A stretch of DNA of 52,673 nt from an uncultured Myxococcaceae bacterium. GTDB lineage: Bacteria > Myxococcota_A > Polyangia > Polyangiales > Ga0077539. The notes under the pieces are model-generated. The model saw nothing but the letters and a program-made list of their open reading frames with translations, had not been told where the DNA came from and ran no database searches. Both the position numbers and the translations under genes were made by a program. Shown one piece after another: positions 43,926 through 52,639 of the stretch (position 1 is its first letter; every line of letters begins with the position of its first letter). The stretch lies in assembly GCA_945952225.1 (NCBI GenBank), contig CAMFHP010000052.1, positions 1 through 52,673 of the forward strand. Direction: 5' to 3'.

Positions 43926-44891
43926 TCAGCGCGCGACGGCACCGACGGACGAAGGTGCCTTGAGCAGCGGGTGCCCCATGGCCTCACGCTGCGCGAGCCA
44001 GCTCTCGGCACAGCGATGGGCAATCCCGCGCACGCGCTTGATGTAGTCCTGACGTGCGGTCACCGAGATGGCCCCGCGCGCGTCGAGCACATTGAAGTGG
44101 TGCGAGGCCTTCACGCAGAAGTCGTAGGCCGGAAGCACCAGGCGCTCGAGCGGTGCCTTGCCGTACGCGAGCTCGACGCGCGGGCCCTTCTTCGTCTCGA
44201 TGCGCTGCTCTTCGAGCGAGAGAAGTCGGCGACACTCGCGCTCGCACGTGTCGAACATGCTGCGGTGGTAGTCGGGGTCGGCAGCGGTGAAGTTGTACGT
44301 CGACCACTCCCACTCGGCGCGCTTCGCGATCTCGCCGTAGCGCACGCCGGGAGCCCACATCACGTCGTAGACGTTGTCGACGTCTTGCAGGTACATCGAG
44401 ATGCGTTCGAGGCCGTAGGTCAGCTCGCCCGACACCGGTCGACAGTCGAAGCCGCCGCACTGCTGAAAGTACGTGAACTGCGAGATCTCAAGCCCGTCGA
44501 GCCACACCTGCCAGCCGAGCCCCCAGGCGCCCAGCGTGGGCGACTCCCAGTCGTCTTCGACGAAGCGCACGTCGTGGCGCAGCGGATCGGTGCCGATCGC
44601 CGCGAGCGAGGCCAGGTAGAGGTCCTGGATGTCGAGCGGCGAGGGCTTGAGGATCACCTGGAACTGATGGAACTGCTGGAGGCGGTTCGGGTTGTCGCCG
44701 TAGCGACCGTCGGCGGGACGGCGCGACGGCTCGATGAACGCGACGTTCCAGGGTTCCGGGCCGAGCGCGCGGAGGAAGGTCGACGGGTTGAACGTCCCGG
44801 CGCCCACCTCGCTGTTGTAGGGCTGCACCGCGAGGCATCCGCGGCTCGTCCAGAACGTGCTCAGCGTGTGGATCAGTTCCTGGAAGTACAT
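43926..44891 (-). CDS. glyQ: Glycine--tRNA ligase alpha subunit
   Basis: 321 residues beginning [14 protein letters not shown], the standard GlyQ N-terminus, which fixes the start at ATG 44891. Long conserved stretches include [56 protein letters not shown] and LTYGLERI. It forms the catalytic half of the bacterial alpha2beta2 glycyl-tRNA synthetase and needs GlyS. No glyS is adjacent or in the window. Length is a little over the typical 290-305 because of a short C-terminal extension. Confidence 0.96.
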   Translation of the reverse strand: MYFQELIHTLSTFWTSRGCLAVQPYNSEVGAGTFNPSTFLRALGPEPWNVAFIEPSRRPADGRYGDNPNRLQQFHQFQVILKPSPLDIQDLYLASLAAIGTDPLRHDVRFVEDDWESPTLGAWGLGWQVWLDGLEISQFTYFQQCGGFDCRPVSGELTYGLERISMYLQDVDNVYDVMWAPGVRYGEIAKRAEWEWSTYNFTAADPDYHRSMFDTCERECRRLLSLEEQRIETKKGPRVELAYGKAPLERLVLPAYDFCVKASHHFNVLDARGAISVTARQDYIKRVRGIAHRCAESWLAQREAMGHPLLKAPSSVGAVAR

Positions 44892-44931
44892 GGGTAGGGT
44901 GCAGGGAGGTACCGCAACCCACGCGCGAGGG

Positions 44932-45708
44932 TCAATCCGTGCCGGGCGCCCGCTCGACGTTTCCCCCCGCAGGAGACTCCGTTTCCGTGGCTCCCTCCGC
45001 GGGCTTCTCGCCCTCACCGCTCCCCTCGCCCGCCATCTCGCGCAGGAGCGTCGCCTGACTCTCGGGAGAGAGCTCGGTGTACTCCCGCAGCGCGGGCAGC
45101 TCACGCAGCGAGCGCAGTCCGAAGAACTCCAGAAAGCCCGTCGTGGTGCCGTAGAGAAGCGGCCTTCCCGGCTCGTCTTTGCGACCGATCATCCGCACGA
45201 GGTTGCGCTCCAGCAGCACCTTCAGCGCCGAGCCCGAATCCACACCGCGCACGTCGTCGATCTCGGGGCGCGTGATGGGCTGCCGATACGCGACGATCGA
45301 GAGCGTCTCGACCTGCGCGCGCGTGAGCTTCACGGGCTTCGCCTGCAACAGCTCTCGCACGAAGGGCGCGTTGGCCGCGCTCGATCGGAACTGCCACGCG
45401 CCCGCGATCTCATCGAGGTGGATGCCGCGGGGCATGTACTCTGCTCGCAGTTCGAGCAGCAGCCGTCGCACGTCGCGGGTCTCGGCGCGCGCGACCTTCG
45501 CGATGTCGGCCGCGGCGATGGGCTTGTCGGCGACGAACACCAGGCTCTCGATCACACCCTTGAGGTGCAGCTCGGAGACCGAGCGCGGGCCCGTGCGGGC
45601 GAGTCCGGGAAACGCCGGCGTGGGCTCTGCGCCGTCGCCTTCGTCGCCGTCAACATGGAGCGTTGCGGGCTCGTCGCGCTCGGGATCTTCGGGACCGTGC
45701 GTGCTCAT
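44932..45708 (-). CDS. scpB: Segregation and condensation protein B
   Basis: 258 residues. The ScpB core (about 45-215) has [38 protein letters not shown] and the winged-helix end [18 protein letters not shown]. It is flanked by acidic, probably disordered tails (the C-terminal one Glu/Gly/Ala-rich). ScpB binds the kleisin ScpA to regulate the SMC condensin in chromosome segregation. Its start codon overlaps the scpA stop (ATGA), so translation is coupled. Confidence 0.95.
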   Translation of the reverse strand: MSTHGPEDPERDEPATLHVDGDEGDGAEPTPAFPGLARTGPRSVSELHLKGVIESLVFVADKPIAAADIAKVARAETRDVRRLLLELRAEYMPRGIHLDEIAGAWQFRSSAANAPFVRELLQAKPVKLTRAQVETLSIVAYRQPITRPEIDDVRGVDSGSALKVLLERNLVRMIGRKDEPGRPLLYGTTTGFLEFFGLRSLRELPALREYTELSPESQATLLREMAGEGSGEGEKPAEGATETESPAGGNVERAPGTD

Positions 45709-46499
45709 GACCAGTCGTCGCGCGCGCCGTCGACAGGGCCCACGTCGACGAGCACCAGGGTCACGTGCAGCGGCTCCAAGGGCCCGGTCTGGTACAGCCG
45801 CGTCATGCGCAGTCGGGTCATTTCGAGCAGCGCGAGGAAGGTCACCACGAGGTCGATCTGGCGCTGATCGCCCTCGAAGAGGTCCTCGAACACGGCGGTG
45901 CGCGCGGTCTTCAACCGCTCCACGATCTCTTGAATGCGCTCGGCGATGCTCACGCGCTCGGTGGTCACCTCGTGCGAGATGCGCAGCTTGCGACGCTTGA
46001 GCAGCTTCTCGAACGCATCGAGGAGCGCGAAGAGCGGAAGCTCCGCGAGCGGCGCGACGTCGGGCGACTCCACGTCGATGGCATGGCCCCGCACGAACAC
46101 GTCACGGCCTGCGACGCCGCGCGCGGCGAGTTCCTCCGAGGCTGCACGGAACTTCTGGTACTCCAGCAGCCGTCGCACGAGGGCGGCGCGCGGGTCTTCT
46201 TCGATCTCTCCCTCCGCGTTCGTCTCGCTCTCGTCGGGCGGCGCTGCGGGGAGCAGCATGCGCGATTTGATGTGCGCGAGCGTCGCGGCCATGAGCAGGT
46301 ACTCGGCGGCGATGTCGAGGTCGAGCGCCTTCATGATGTCGAGGTACTCGAGGTACCGCGCCGTCACGAACGCGATCGGAATGTCGAAGATGTCGAGTTC
46401 GTGCTTCTGGATCAGGTGCAGCAGCAGGTCGAGGGGGCCCTCGAACTGCGGGAGCGTGACCTGGTAGATCTCGTCGAGGCGCGCGGCGTCTGCGGTCAT
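45705..46499 (-). CDS. scpA: Segregation and condensation protein A (kleisin)
   Basis: 264 residues with the ScpA N-terminal helix pattern YQVTLPQFEGPLDLLLHLI, then IPIAFVTARYLEYLD and AAEYLLMAATLAHIKSRMLLP. The C-terminal winged-helix region that contacts the SMC ATPase head includes LVVTFLALLEMTRL. It bridges SMC heads and recruits ScpB. It lies between xerD and scpB on the same strand, a common grouping of chromosome-segregation genes. Confidence 0.95.
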   Translation of the reverse strand: MTADAARLDEIYQVTLPQFEGPLDLLLHLIQKHELDIFDIPIAFVTARYLEYLDIMKALDLDIAAEYLLMAATLAHIKSRMLLPAAPPDESETNAEGEIEEDPRAALVRRLLEYQKFRAASEELAARGVAGRDVFVRGHAIDVESPDVAPLAELPLFALLDAFEKLLKRRKLRISHEVTTERVSIAERIQEIVERLKTARTAVFEDLFEGDQRQIDLVVTFLALLEMTRLRMTRLYQTGPLEPLHVTLVLVDVGPVDGARDDWS

Positions 46500-46541
46500 C
46501 GTGGAGGGGGGCGCGAGCGTGTCATCGCGCGCGCGGCGCGG

Positions 46542-47438
46542 TCAACCGCGGGGGTGGAAGCGCGCGTGCGACTGGCGCAGGTGCTCCGCGGTGACGTGCG
46601 TGTAGACCTGCGTGGTCGCGATGTCGGCGTGGCCGAGCATCGTCTGCACGGCGCGGAGGTCGGCGCCGCGTTCGAGCAGGTGCGTCGCGAAGGAGTGCCG
46701 GAGCTTGTGCGGCGAGATCGGCTTCGAGATGCCCGCGCTGCGCGCGTAGCGTCCGAGGAGCTTCCAGAAGCCCTGACGGGTCATGCCCGAGCCGCGCTCG
46801 GTGAGGAAGAGGTGCACACTCTCTCCGCGCACGGCCCAGCGCGGACGCACGTCGCGGAGGTAGCGCAGGAGCGCGTCGCGGGCGATCTCGCCGAAGGGGA
46901 CCATGCGCCGCTTGTCGCCCTTGCCCAGCGCCGACACGAGGCTCTGATCGAGGTCGATGTCTGCGAGCTTGAGGCCCACGAGTTCGCTCACGCGGAGCCC
47001 CGACGCGTAGAGGAGTTGGATCATCGAGGCGTCGCGGCATCCGCGCGGCGTGGTCGCGTCGGGCGCGCCCAGGAGGAGCTCGACCTCGGGGAAGGTGAGC
47101 ACCTGCGGGAGCTTGCGCGGGAGCCGCGGCCCCGTGACCAGCGCGGTCGGATCGGCGGGGACCTTCCGCTCGGCGACGAGGAACTTGTAGAAGCCGCGGA
47201 GGGCCGAGAGCTTGCGGGCCTGCGCGCGGGCCGAGATTCCGGCGCGGGAGAGCGACACGAGCCACGCGGCGACGTCACCCGCGTCGATCACGTGAAAGGT
47301 CTTCGCGAGGTCCTGTCGCACGAAGACGGCGAAGCGCACGAGGTCGCCCGCGTAGGCCTCCACGCTGCGTTGGGCGAGGCCCCGCTCGACGCGGAGGTGG
47401 GCAAGGTAACCATCGAGAAGAACGTCGTCGTCACGCAC
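46542..47438 (-). CDS. xerD: Tyrosine site-specific recombinase XerD
   Basis: 298 residues starting at GTG 47438. The N-terminal SAM-like core-binding domain begins LLDGYLAHLRVERGL. The catalytic domain has the complete set: Arg149 (ASGLRVSEL), Lys173 (GKGDKRR), His244 and Arg247 (HKLRHSFATHLL), His270 (LGHAD), nucleophile Tyr279 (TQVYTHV). XerD with XerC resolves chromosome dimers at dif. The tight association with scpA and scpB and the absence of mobile-element features argue for the housekeeping enzyme over an integrase. Confidence 0.93.
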   Translation of the reverse strand: MRDDDVLLDGYLAHLRVERGLAQRSVEAYAGDLVRFAVFVRQDLAKTFHVIDAGDVAAWLVSLSRAGISARAQARKLSALRGFYKFLVAERKVPADPTALVTGPRLPRKLPQVLTFPEVELLLGAPDATTPRGCRDASMIQLLYASGLRVSELVGLKLADIDLDQSLVSALGKGDKRRMVPFGEIARDALLRYLRDVRPRWAVRGESVHLFLTERGSGMTRQGFWKLLGRYARSAGISKPISPHKLRHSFATHLLERGADLRAVQTMLGHADIATTQVYTHVTAEHLRQSHARFHPRG

Positions 47439-47541
47439 GGGCCGACACTAGGCGAGCGCCTCGCAGCACCGCCAATTTCTGCGCGATTTCTCTGGACTCG
47501 CCGCGATCGCTATGGTCGGTGCCACCCACGAGAACACGACG

Positions 47542-47571
47542 TTGCGTGGCGATCACGGCGGGGGTTAGAGT
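47542..47571 (+). promoter_or_regulatory. Promoter of tRNA-Ile(UAU)
   Basis: TTGCGT (47542-47547), 18-bp spacer, TAGAGT (47566-47571), 24 bases before the mature tRNA 5' end. The ggttagag context resembles the -10 region of the tRNA-Arg pair. Confidence 0.45.
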
Positions 47572-47595
47572 CGCCCTCCCGCTGCGTTGCGCCAC

Positions 47596-47669
47596 GGGCC
47601 CATAGCTCAACCGGTAAGAGCACCCGACTTATAATCGGGAGGTTTCGGGTTCAATCCCCGATGGGCCTA
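47596..47669 (+). tRNA. tRNA-Ile (anticodon UAU)
   Basis: Cloverleaf: acceptor gggccca/tgggcct (first pair G-U), D arm gctc...gagc, anticodon stem cccga/tcggg with loop cttataa giving anticodon TAT, T arm tcggg-ttcaatc-cccga, discriminator A. CCA is not encoded, unlike the tRNA-Arg genes here. UAU would read the rare Ile codon AUA directly. Confidence 0.92.
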
Positions 47670-47713
47670 TCGATCCATTCGAGATCCGCAGCGTCCGACG
47701 GAGGATCAACAGG

Positions 47714-48427
47714 GTGCGCGAACAGCTCGAAGCGTTGGAGGAACTCTCCCGGACCGACATGGCGTTTCGCCAGATCGACGTGGAGTTGGGTGATGTCGAC
47801 TCGCAGCTCGCAGAGCTCCGAGCGAACGTCGACAAGATCCGCGAACTGCTGAACCGCGAGCGACAGCAGCTCGCCGACGCAGAGAAGCTGCGGCTCTCCC
47901 ATCTGGCCGAACTCGCGGCCATCGACGAGAAGTCGGTGCGGTCGAAGAAGCGCCAGGAGGTCGCGCGCAACGCCCGCGAGTCCGAGGCGACGGCGCGTGA
48001 GCTCGAGGTGCTCAAGCGCGAGAAGGACGAGCGCACCGCGGAGTCCGAGCGGCTCGCGCAGGTGATCGTCGAGGTGCAGGGGAACATCGCCCGCCACGAG
48101 GTCGACTTCGCGGAGCTCGCGCGGCACCTCGCGGACGAAGAGGCCGCTTCGGCGGCGCGCACCGCGGATCTCCGCGCGCGTCGCCACACCATGGAGGAAG
48201 CGCGAAAGTCGGTGACGAGCCGCGTCCGCGCCGACCTCCTGCGCATCTACTCCATGGCGTTGCAGCGCCGTGGCAGCGGCGTCGCCGAGTGCACGCAGGG
48301 CGTCTGCCGCGGGTGCAACGTCACGCTGCCTCCGCAGCTGTACAACCAGATCCTCAACGCCGACCGCGTGTACCAGTGCCCGAACTGCAACCGACTGCTG
48401 CTCGTGCCGCGCGCCGCGCTGCGCTGA
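47714..48427 (+). CDS. Coiled-coil protein with C4 zinc ribbon (zf-RING_7 family)
   Basis: 237 residues from GTG 47714, with ggagg 9 bases upstream. The first 180 residues are a long alpha-helical coiled coil (VDSQLAELRANVDKIRELL, ELEVLKREKDERTAES). The C-terminal zinc ribbon pairs Cys198/Cys201 with Cys222/Cys225 (VCRGCNVTLPPQ ... YQCPNCNR); Cys193 is extra. Proteins of this type are common in Myxococcota and other bacteria, probably as nucleic-acid or protein-binding adaptors; no established activity. 20 bases before the kinase gene on the same strand. Confidence 0.9.
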   Translation: MREQLEALEELSRTDMAFRQIDVELGDVDSQLAELRANVDKIRELLNRERQQLADAEKLRLSHLAELAAIDEKSVRSKKRQEVARNARESEATARELEVLKREKDERTAESERLAQVIVEVQGNIARHEVDFAELARHLADEEAASAARTADLRARRHTMEEARKSVTSRVRADLLRIYSMALQRRGSGVAECTQGVCRGCNVTLPPQLYNQILNADRVYQCPNCNRLLLVPRAALR

Positions 48428-48447
48428 CCTCCCGCTGAACGCGATCC

Positions 48448-49788
48448 ATGCTCCACGCGTGTCCCCGCTGCCAACGACTGTTTCCCGGGGACGCGCCGGG
48501 GCCCTGCCCCTCGGACGGTGAAGCACTCCGCCCGGTCGCCGAGGTGCCCGTCCCCTCGGACCACGACGATCCCCTCGTCGGCTTCGCCGTCGCCGACCGT
48601 TACCAGATCCGTCGCATCGTGGCCGAGGGCTCGATGGGTCGCGTGTACGAGGCCCGCGACCTGCGCGAGGAGTCTCGCGTCGCGGTGAAGATCCTCCACC
48701 CCCAGGTGGCCGAGGAGAGCGTCAACATCGAGCGCTTTCGCCGTGAGGCAGAGACTTCGAAGCAGCTCGACGGCACGTACATCGTCGACGTGCGCGAGTT
48801 CGCGTCGGTGCCGCGCGTGCCGGGTCGCGCGAAGCGCACCTGGTACCTCGTCATGGAGTACCTCGATGGCGAAGAGGTGCGCGCGATTCTCAAGCGCGAG
48901 TCGACGCTCTCGTTCGCCACGGTGGTGCGCATCACCTCGCAGGTCGCGATGGCCCTCGACGTGGCCCACGCCGCGGGCGCCGTGCACCGCGACATGAAGC
49001 CCGACAACATCTTCGTGGTGCGCGACGGTGACGACGTGCGCGTGAAGATCCTCGACTTCGGCTCGGTGAAGTTCACGCGCGGCCAGGACCGCGGCAACAA
49101 GCTCACCGTGCTCGGCACCACCATCGGATCGCCCTACTACATGGCCCCGGAGCAGGCGCAGGGGGACCCCGACCTCGACGGCCGCGCGGACGTGTGGGCC
49201 GTCGCGGCGATCGTCTACGAGATGCTCGTGGGGCGCGTGCCCTTCAACGGCTCCAACGGACCGCAGATCCTCTTCAAGATCCTCAGCGACGAGCCCGAGC
49301 CGCCGACGTTCGTGAACGAGGCGCTCCCCGCCACGCTCGACGACGTGATCATGAAGGGCTTCCGTAAGAAGCCCGCGGATCGCTACCAGACCGTGGGTGA
49401 GCTCGCCGATGCGCTGGGACGTGCGCTCGGTCTCCAGGGCGACCACCGCACGTGGGCCGCAACCTCGACGTCGGAACTCCTCAAGCAGCTTCCCGGTTCG
49501 AAGGCACCGCCCACGCTCGACACGACGACCGACAAGCTCGCGCGCCCCGCCAGCGGACCGCAACCGCAGGCCCGCAGCGCGCCGCCCGCCACCGCGACGC
49601 CTGACGCGCCGACGGAGCGTGCGAAGCCTCCGACGGCAGCCCCCGCGTCGCCGCCCGCGCCTGCGCCCGTCGATGAAGCCGCGCTGGCCGCGGTGGTGCC
49701 GCGCGCCAATCACACGCCCCTGCTCGTGGCCGCCGCGGTGTTCGCGCTCGCGGTCGTGGGCCTCGTCGTCACGCTCGTGATGCGATGA
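48448..49788 (+). CDS. Serine/threonine protein kinase with N-terminal zinc ribbon and C-terminal membrane anchor
   Basis: 446 residues. Zinc ribbon ACPRCQRLFPGD ... PCPSDG (Cys5, Cys8, Cys20) at the N-terminus. The Hanks-type kinase domain (about 50-330) is complete: Gly-rich loop VAEGSMGRVYEA, Lys81 (VAVKIL), HRDMKPDN with Asp182, DFG at 203-205, and the APEQ motif. A Pro/Ala-rich linker (about 355-415) leads to a single transmembrane helix at about 423-446, the very end of the chain, so nothing is exposed outside. Signal input must come through the membrane or the ribbon. The ATGA overlap couples it to the flavoprotein-FolB fusion downstream. Confidence 0.93.
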   Translation: MLHACPRCQRLFPGDAPGPCPSDGEALRPVAEVPVPSDHDDPLVGFAVADRYQIRRIVAEGSMGRVYEARDLREESRVAVKILHPQVAEESVNIERFRREAETSKQLDGTYIVDVREFASVPRVPGRAKRTWYLVMEYLDGEEVRAILKRESTLSFATVVRITSQVAMALDVAHAAGAVHRDMKPDNIFVVRDGDDVRVKILDFGSVKFTRGQDRGNKLTVLGTTIGSPYYMAPEQAQGDPDLDGRADVWAVAAIVYEMLVGRVPFNGSNGPQILFKILSDEPEPPTFVNEALPATLDDVIMKGFRKKPADRYQTVGELADALGRALGLQGDHRTWAATSTSELLKQLPGSKAPPTLDTTTDKLARPASGPQPQARSAPPATATPDAPTERAKPPTAAPASPPAPAPVDEAALAAVVPRANHTPLLVAAAVFALAVVGLVVTLVMR

Positions 49789-51065
49789 CCGAAACGACGG
49801 CCTCCGTGGTCGTGCTCGGCGCCGGCGCCGCAGGGTTGAGCGCAGCCCTGTGGTGCGCTTCGCTCGGACTGCGCGTCGAGGTCTTCGAGGAGCGCGCGCA
49901 TTCGGGCGGGCAGCTCCATGAGATTCCGCTTCCGATCGAGAACGTGCCGGGGCTGCTGCGCGTGTCGGGAACGGCGCTGCACGAGACGCTTCGCGCGCAG
50001 GTCGAGGCGCTCGGCGTGCCCGTGCATGTCGGCGTACGCGCCACGCTGCGCGCGCGCACGCTCTCCGTCGACACCTCCGACGGACGCACGATCCATCCCG
50101 ACGTCGTGGTGCTCGCGACGGGCGTGCGACGGCGCGCGCTGGGGGTCGATGGCGAGTCCCGGTGGCACGGACGCGGGCTGCTGCACAACGCCGGGAGCGA
50201 TCCATCGCGGTTCGCGGGGCAGCGTGTGGTGATCGTGGGCGGTGGCGACGACGCGCTCGAACACGCGCGCATGCTCGCACCCCACGCAGCCTCGGTGACG
50301 CTGGTGCATCGGGGACGCACGTACTCGGCCCGCGAATCGATGCGCGCGCCCGTGCTCGCCGACACGCGCATCGAGCGACGGATGGGCGCCGTGGTCTCTG
50401 CGATGGAGGGCGACGATCGGCTTCGCGCGATCTTGATCCGTGAGGGGGAGCGCGAGGCGCGTGTGGCGCTCGATGTGTTGCTCGTGTGCATCGGCCCCGA
50501 ACCCGCGAGCGGTGTTCCTGGCGTGTCGACGGACGCGCGAGGCTACGTGCGCGTCGACCGGCTGCAGCGCACGTCGCGCGAGGGCGTGCTGGCGGTGGGC
50601 GACGTGTGCAGCCCCGAGGCGCCGACCCTCGCGACCGCCATGGGACAGGGAGCCATCGCCGCGAAGACCGTGGTCGCCGGCCTCACGCGATGGACCCACG
50701 AGGGGCCCCGCATCGACCGCCTTCGCGTGCAGAACCTCACGCTGCCTGCGCGCATCGGGGCGTACGAGTACGAGCGTGCGATCACGCAGACGCTCGTGTT
50801 CGACCTCACCTTCGAGCTCGATGCGGGCGAGGCAGCGCCGACGGACTCGCTGCTGCGCACGATCGACTATGCGTCCGTGGCGGCGCGCATCGAGGCGCTG
50901 CTCGGGGAGCAGCACTTCAACCTCGTCGAGACCGTGGCCGATGTTGCGGCGACGCAGCTGCTCTCGCACTTCGGCGCGCGCGCGGTGACCGTGCGCGTGA
51001 CCAAACCGGGCGTTCCGCGCGAGGGCGCGTCGGCGTCGGTCGAGGTCGAACGCCGACGGGGCTGA
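49785..51065 (+). CDS. Fusion of a thioredoxin-reductase-like flavoprotein and dihydroneopterin aldolase (FolB)
   Basis: 426 residues in one open frame. Residues 1-305 form a two-dinucleotide-domain flavoprotein: FAD site LGAGAAGL (11-18), NAD(P) site VIVGGGDDA (149-157), and FAD-closing motif LAVGDV (269-274). The CxxC pair of thioredoxin reductase is absent (HNAG at 134-137), as in YumC-type ferredoxin-NADP reductases. After a linker of a few residues, 310-426 match FolB, which splits dihydroneopterin to 6-hydroxymethyl-dihydropterin in folate synthesis: GAYEYER with Glu330, IDYASV with Tyr362, LVETVAD with Glu382 and TKPGVP with Lys407, all catalytic positions kept. No separate start for the FolB part is convincing. 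Overlaps the kinase by 4 bases. Confidence 0.9.
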   Translation: MTETTASVVVLGAGAAGLSAALWCASLGLRVEVFEERAHSGGQLHEIPLPIENVPGLLRVSGTALHETLRAQVEALGVPVHVGVRATLRARTLSVDTSDGRTIHPDVVVLATGVRRRALGVDGESRWHGRGLLHNAGSDPSRFAGQRVVIVGGGDDALEHARMLAPHAASVTLVHRGRTYSARESMRAPVLADTRIERRMGAVVSAMEGDDRLRAILIREGEREARVALDVLLVCIGPEPASGVPGVSTDARGYVRVDRLQRTSREGVLAVGDVCSPEAPTLATAMGQGAIAAKTVVAGLTRWTHEGPRIDRLRVQNLTLPARIGAYEYERAITQTLVFDLTFELDAGEAAPTDSLLRTIDYASVAARIEALLGEQHFNLVETVADVAATQLLSHFGARAVTVRVTKPGVPREGASASVEVERRRG

Positions 51066-51066
51066 G

Positions 51067-52257
51067 TCAGAAGGTTCCGCCGAGGAGGAGCCCGTTCGTC
51101 GTGGGCGCGACGTGGAGCTGGAGTCGTGCGCCGCGCGACGAGGGCACACGCTCGCTCGGCCAGAAGAGCAGCGATCCGAGCGTGAAGGCCGCGCCGATGG
51201 ATCCCGCGACGATGCCCACCGTGGCGATGGTCTCGTTCTGCTGGATCACCCGCAGGTGCTCGCGCCCCTGAGCCTGGTACGACAGCGCGCGCTCCGCATC
51301 GCGCGTGCGGTAGTAGTCGAAGGCCGCCGCGTAGTTGTTGTACTCGGCGATCCACTGGTTGTTGTAGAGCGTCACGCCGATCGCGACGCCTGCGCCTGCG
51401 GCCGTGAGCACGAGGCCCGACACGATCGCGGCGGCGAAGCCTCCTGCACGGTGCGTCTCCTCGCGAACGACCGGGCTCTCACGCGGCGGCACGGTGGGCG
51501 GAGGCGCGACGAGCGTCGGCGGCGTCACCACGGCGGGCGGAGGCGGCGTCACGGTCGGCGGAGGCGGCGTCACCACGGCGGGCGGAGGCGTCACCGCGGG
51601 AGGAGGCGTCACCGTCGGCGGCGGCGTGACCGATGGCGCGAGCGCCGCGAGGGCGGCGTCGTTGGCACCGGGAGGCGCGCTGCCGATGTAGCCCTGACGG
51701 GTCGTGAGGTTCAGCGTCACGGCCACGGAGCGCCCCGGTTCGAGGCGCGCCTGAAACTGCACCGAGCTCCGATCGGGGCCGCGGGCTTCGAGCACGTGTG
51801 GCCCCGCAGCAACGTCGCGCGCACCGCGGAGGGGAGAAGTGCCGATGGGGTTCCCATCGAGGTAGACCTCGAGGTTCGCGGGCACCGTGTAGATCGTGAG
51901 GCGGGCCAGGCGATCGCGGGCGCTCGCGATGGTCTGCTCGATCTGCGCGCGCTGTTCGGGCGTCACCTGCGCGGCGTCGTGGAGGTAGCGCTCGAACCAC
52001 GAGATCGCTTCGAGGGGCTGCTCCAACGCGAGGTAGCAGTTCGCGATGTTGACCATCACCGACGGGTGCGGCCGCACACGATAGGCGCGCTGAAACGAGA
52101 TCAGCGCCTCGGCGAAGTGGCGCTGGCCGAAGTTGCGCACGCCCTCTTGAAAGGCCGCGCGCGCCTCGCCGGCGTTGTCCTGCGCCGACGCGCTCGCGGG
52201 GATCATCGCGAGGCCGACGCTCGCCACGAGCGCCACCGTCACATGCCGAACGTCCAT
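51067..52257 (-). CDS. Secreted/membrane TPR-PEGA protein
   Basis: 396 residues from ATG 52257, preceded by a good gagga ribosome-binding site. Signal peptide at about 1-26 (ends ASASAQ). Short TPR region (about 30-105: AEALISFQRAYRVRPHPSV, NIANCYLALEQP). PEGA domain (about 120-185: LTIYTVPANLEVYLDGNPIG). A Pro/Thr/Val-rich repeat linker (TPPPTVTPPPAV units) follows, then two hydrophobic segments (IVSGLVLTAAGAGVAIGVTLY and IATVGIVAGSIGAAFTLGSL). A usual myxobacterial envelope protein type; PEGA is thought to bind cell-surface components. Function unknown. Converges on the FolB fusion with one base between the stops. Confidence 0.88.
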   Translation of the reverse strand: MDVRHVTVALVASVGLAMIPASASAQDNAGEARAAFQEGVRNFGQRHFAEALISFQRAYRVRPHPSVMVNIANCYLALEQPLEAISWFERYLHDAAQVTPEQRAQIEQTIASARDRLARLTIYTVPANLEVYLDGNPIGTSPLRGARDVAAGPHVLEARGPDRSSVQFQARLEPGRSVAVTLNLTTRQGYIGSAPPGANDAALAALAPSVTPPPTVTPPPAVTPPPAVVTPPPPTVTPPPPAVVTPPTLVAPPPTVPPRESPVVREETHRAGGFAAAIVSGLVLTAAGAGVAIGVTLYNNQWIAEYNNYAAAFDYYRTRDAERALSYQAQGREHLRVIQQNETIATVGIVAGSIGAAFTLGSLLFWPSERVPSSRGARLQLHVAPTTNGLLLGGTF

Positions 52258-52350
52258 CAGGTCCTCGGGGCGCATGTGCCCGCTCGCGGCGACTTTGACA
52301 AGTCTCCGACGCATCGGGCTCGCGTTGCTTGCAGGGGATACAGGGCGCGA

Positions 52351-52639
52351 TCAGTAGGGATTGTCGGTCACGAACCCGGCGCCGACCGATCGACGGGGCG
52401 CGGCAGGACGGCGAACCGCAGCGGGACGCGGCGGAGCACGGCGCACAGCGGCAGGACGCGCGGGCTCCGGCGCGGCCGCAGCGGGCGCGGGCGGAGGCTC
52501 CGGCGCGGCCACAACGGGCGCCGGTGCAGGGGCAGGCGGAGGCTCCGGTGCGGCCACGGCAGGTGCCGGTGCAGGGGCGGGCGGAGGCTCCGGTGCAGCC
52601 ACGGCGGGCGCGGGCTCGGGCGTCGGCGCAGCCACCGCG
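52351..52639 (-). CDS. C-terminal fragment of a Pro/Ala-rich protein (cut by contig end)
   Basis: About 96 residues of an in-frame C-terminus: Ala-Pro-Glu-Pro repeats (VAAPEPPPAPAPAPA), then an Arg/Pro/Ala stretch and the end SVGAGFVTDNPY. The frame continues into the adapter sequence, where an apparent start is artificial, so the true N-terminal part is missing. Such tails link a TPR, kinase or FHA domain to the membrane in other myxobacterial proteins. Located 93 bases upstream of the PEGA gene on the same strand. Confidence 0.7.

Noticed and set aside
46500-47595. A dif recombination site near xerD
   Set aside because: No 28-bp dif-like inverted core was found in the flanks.
49785-51065. 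Thioredoxin reductase proper
   Set aside because: The redox CxxC motif is missing (HNAG at that place) and the C-terminus is FolB.
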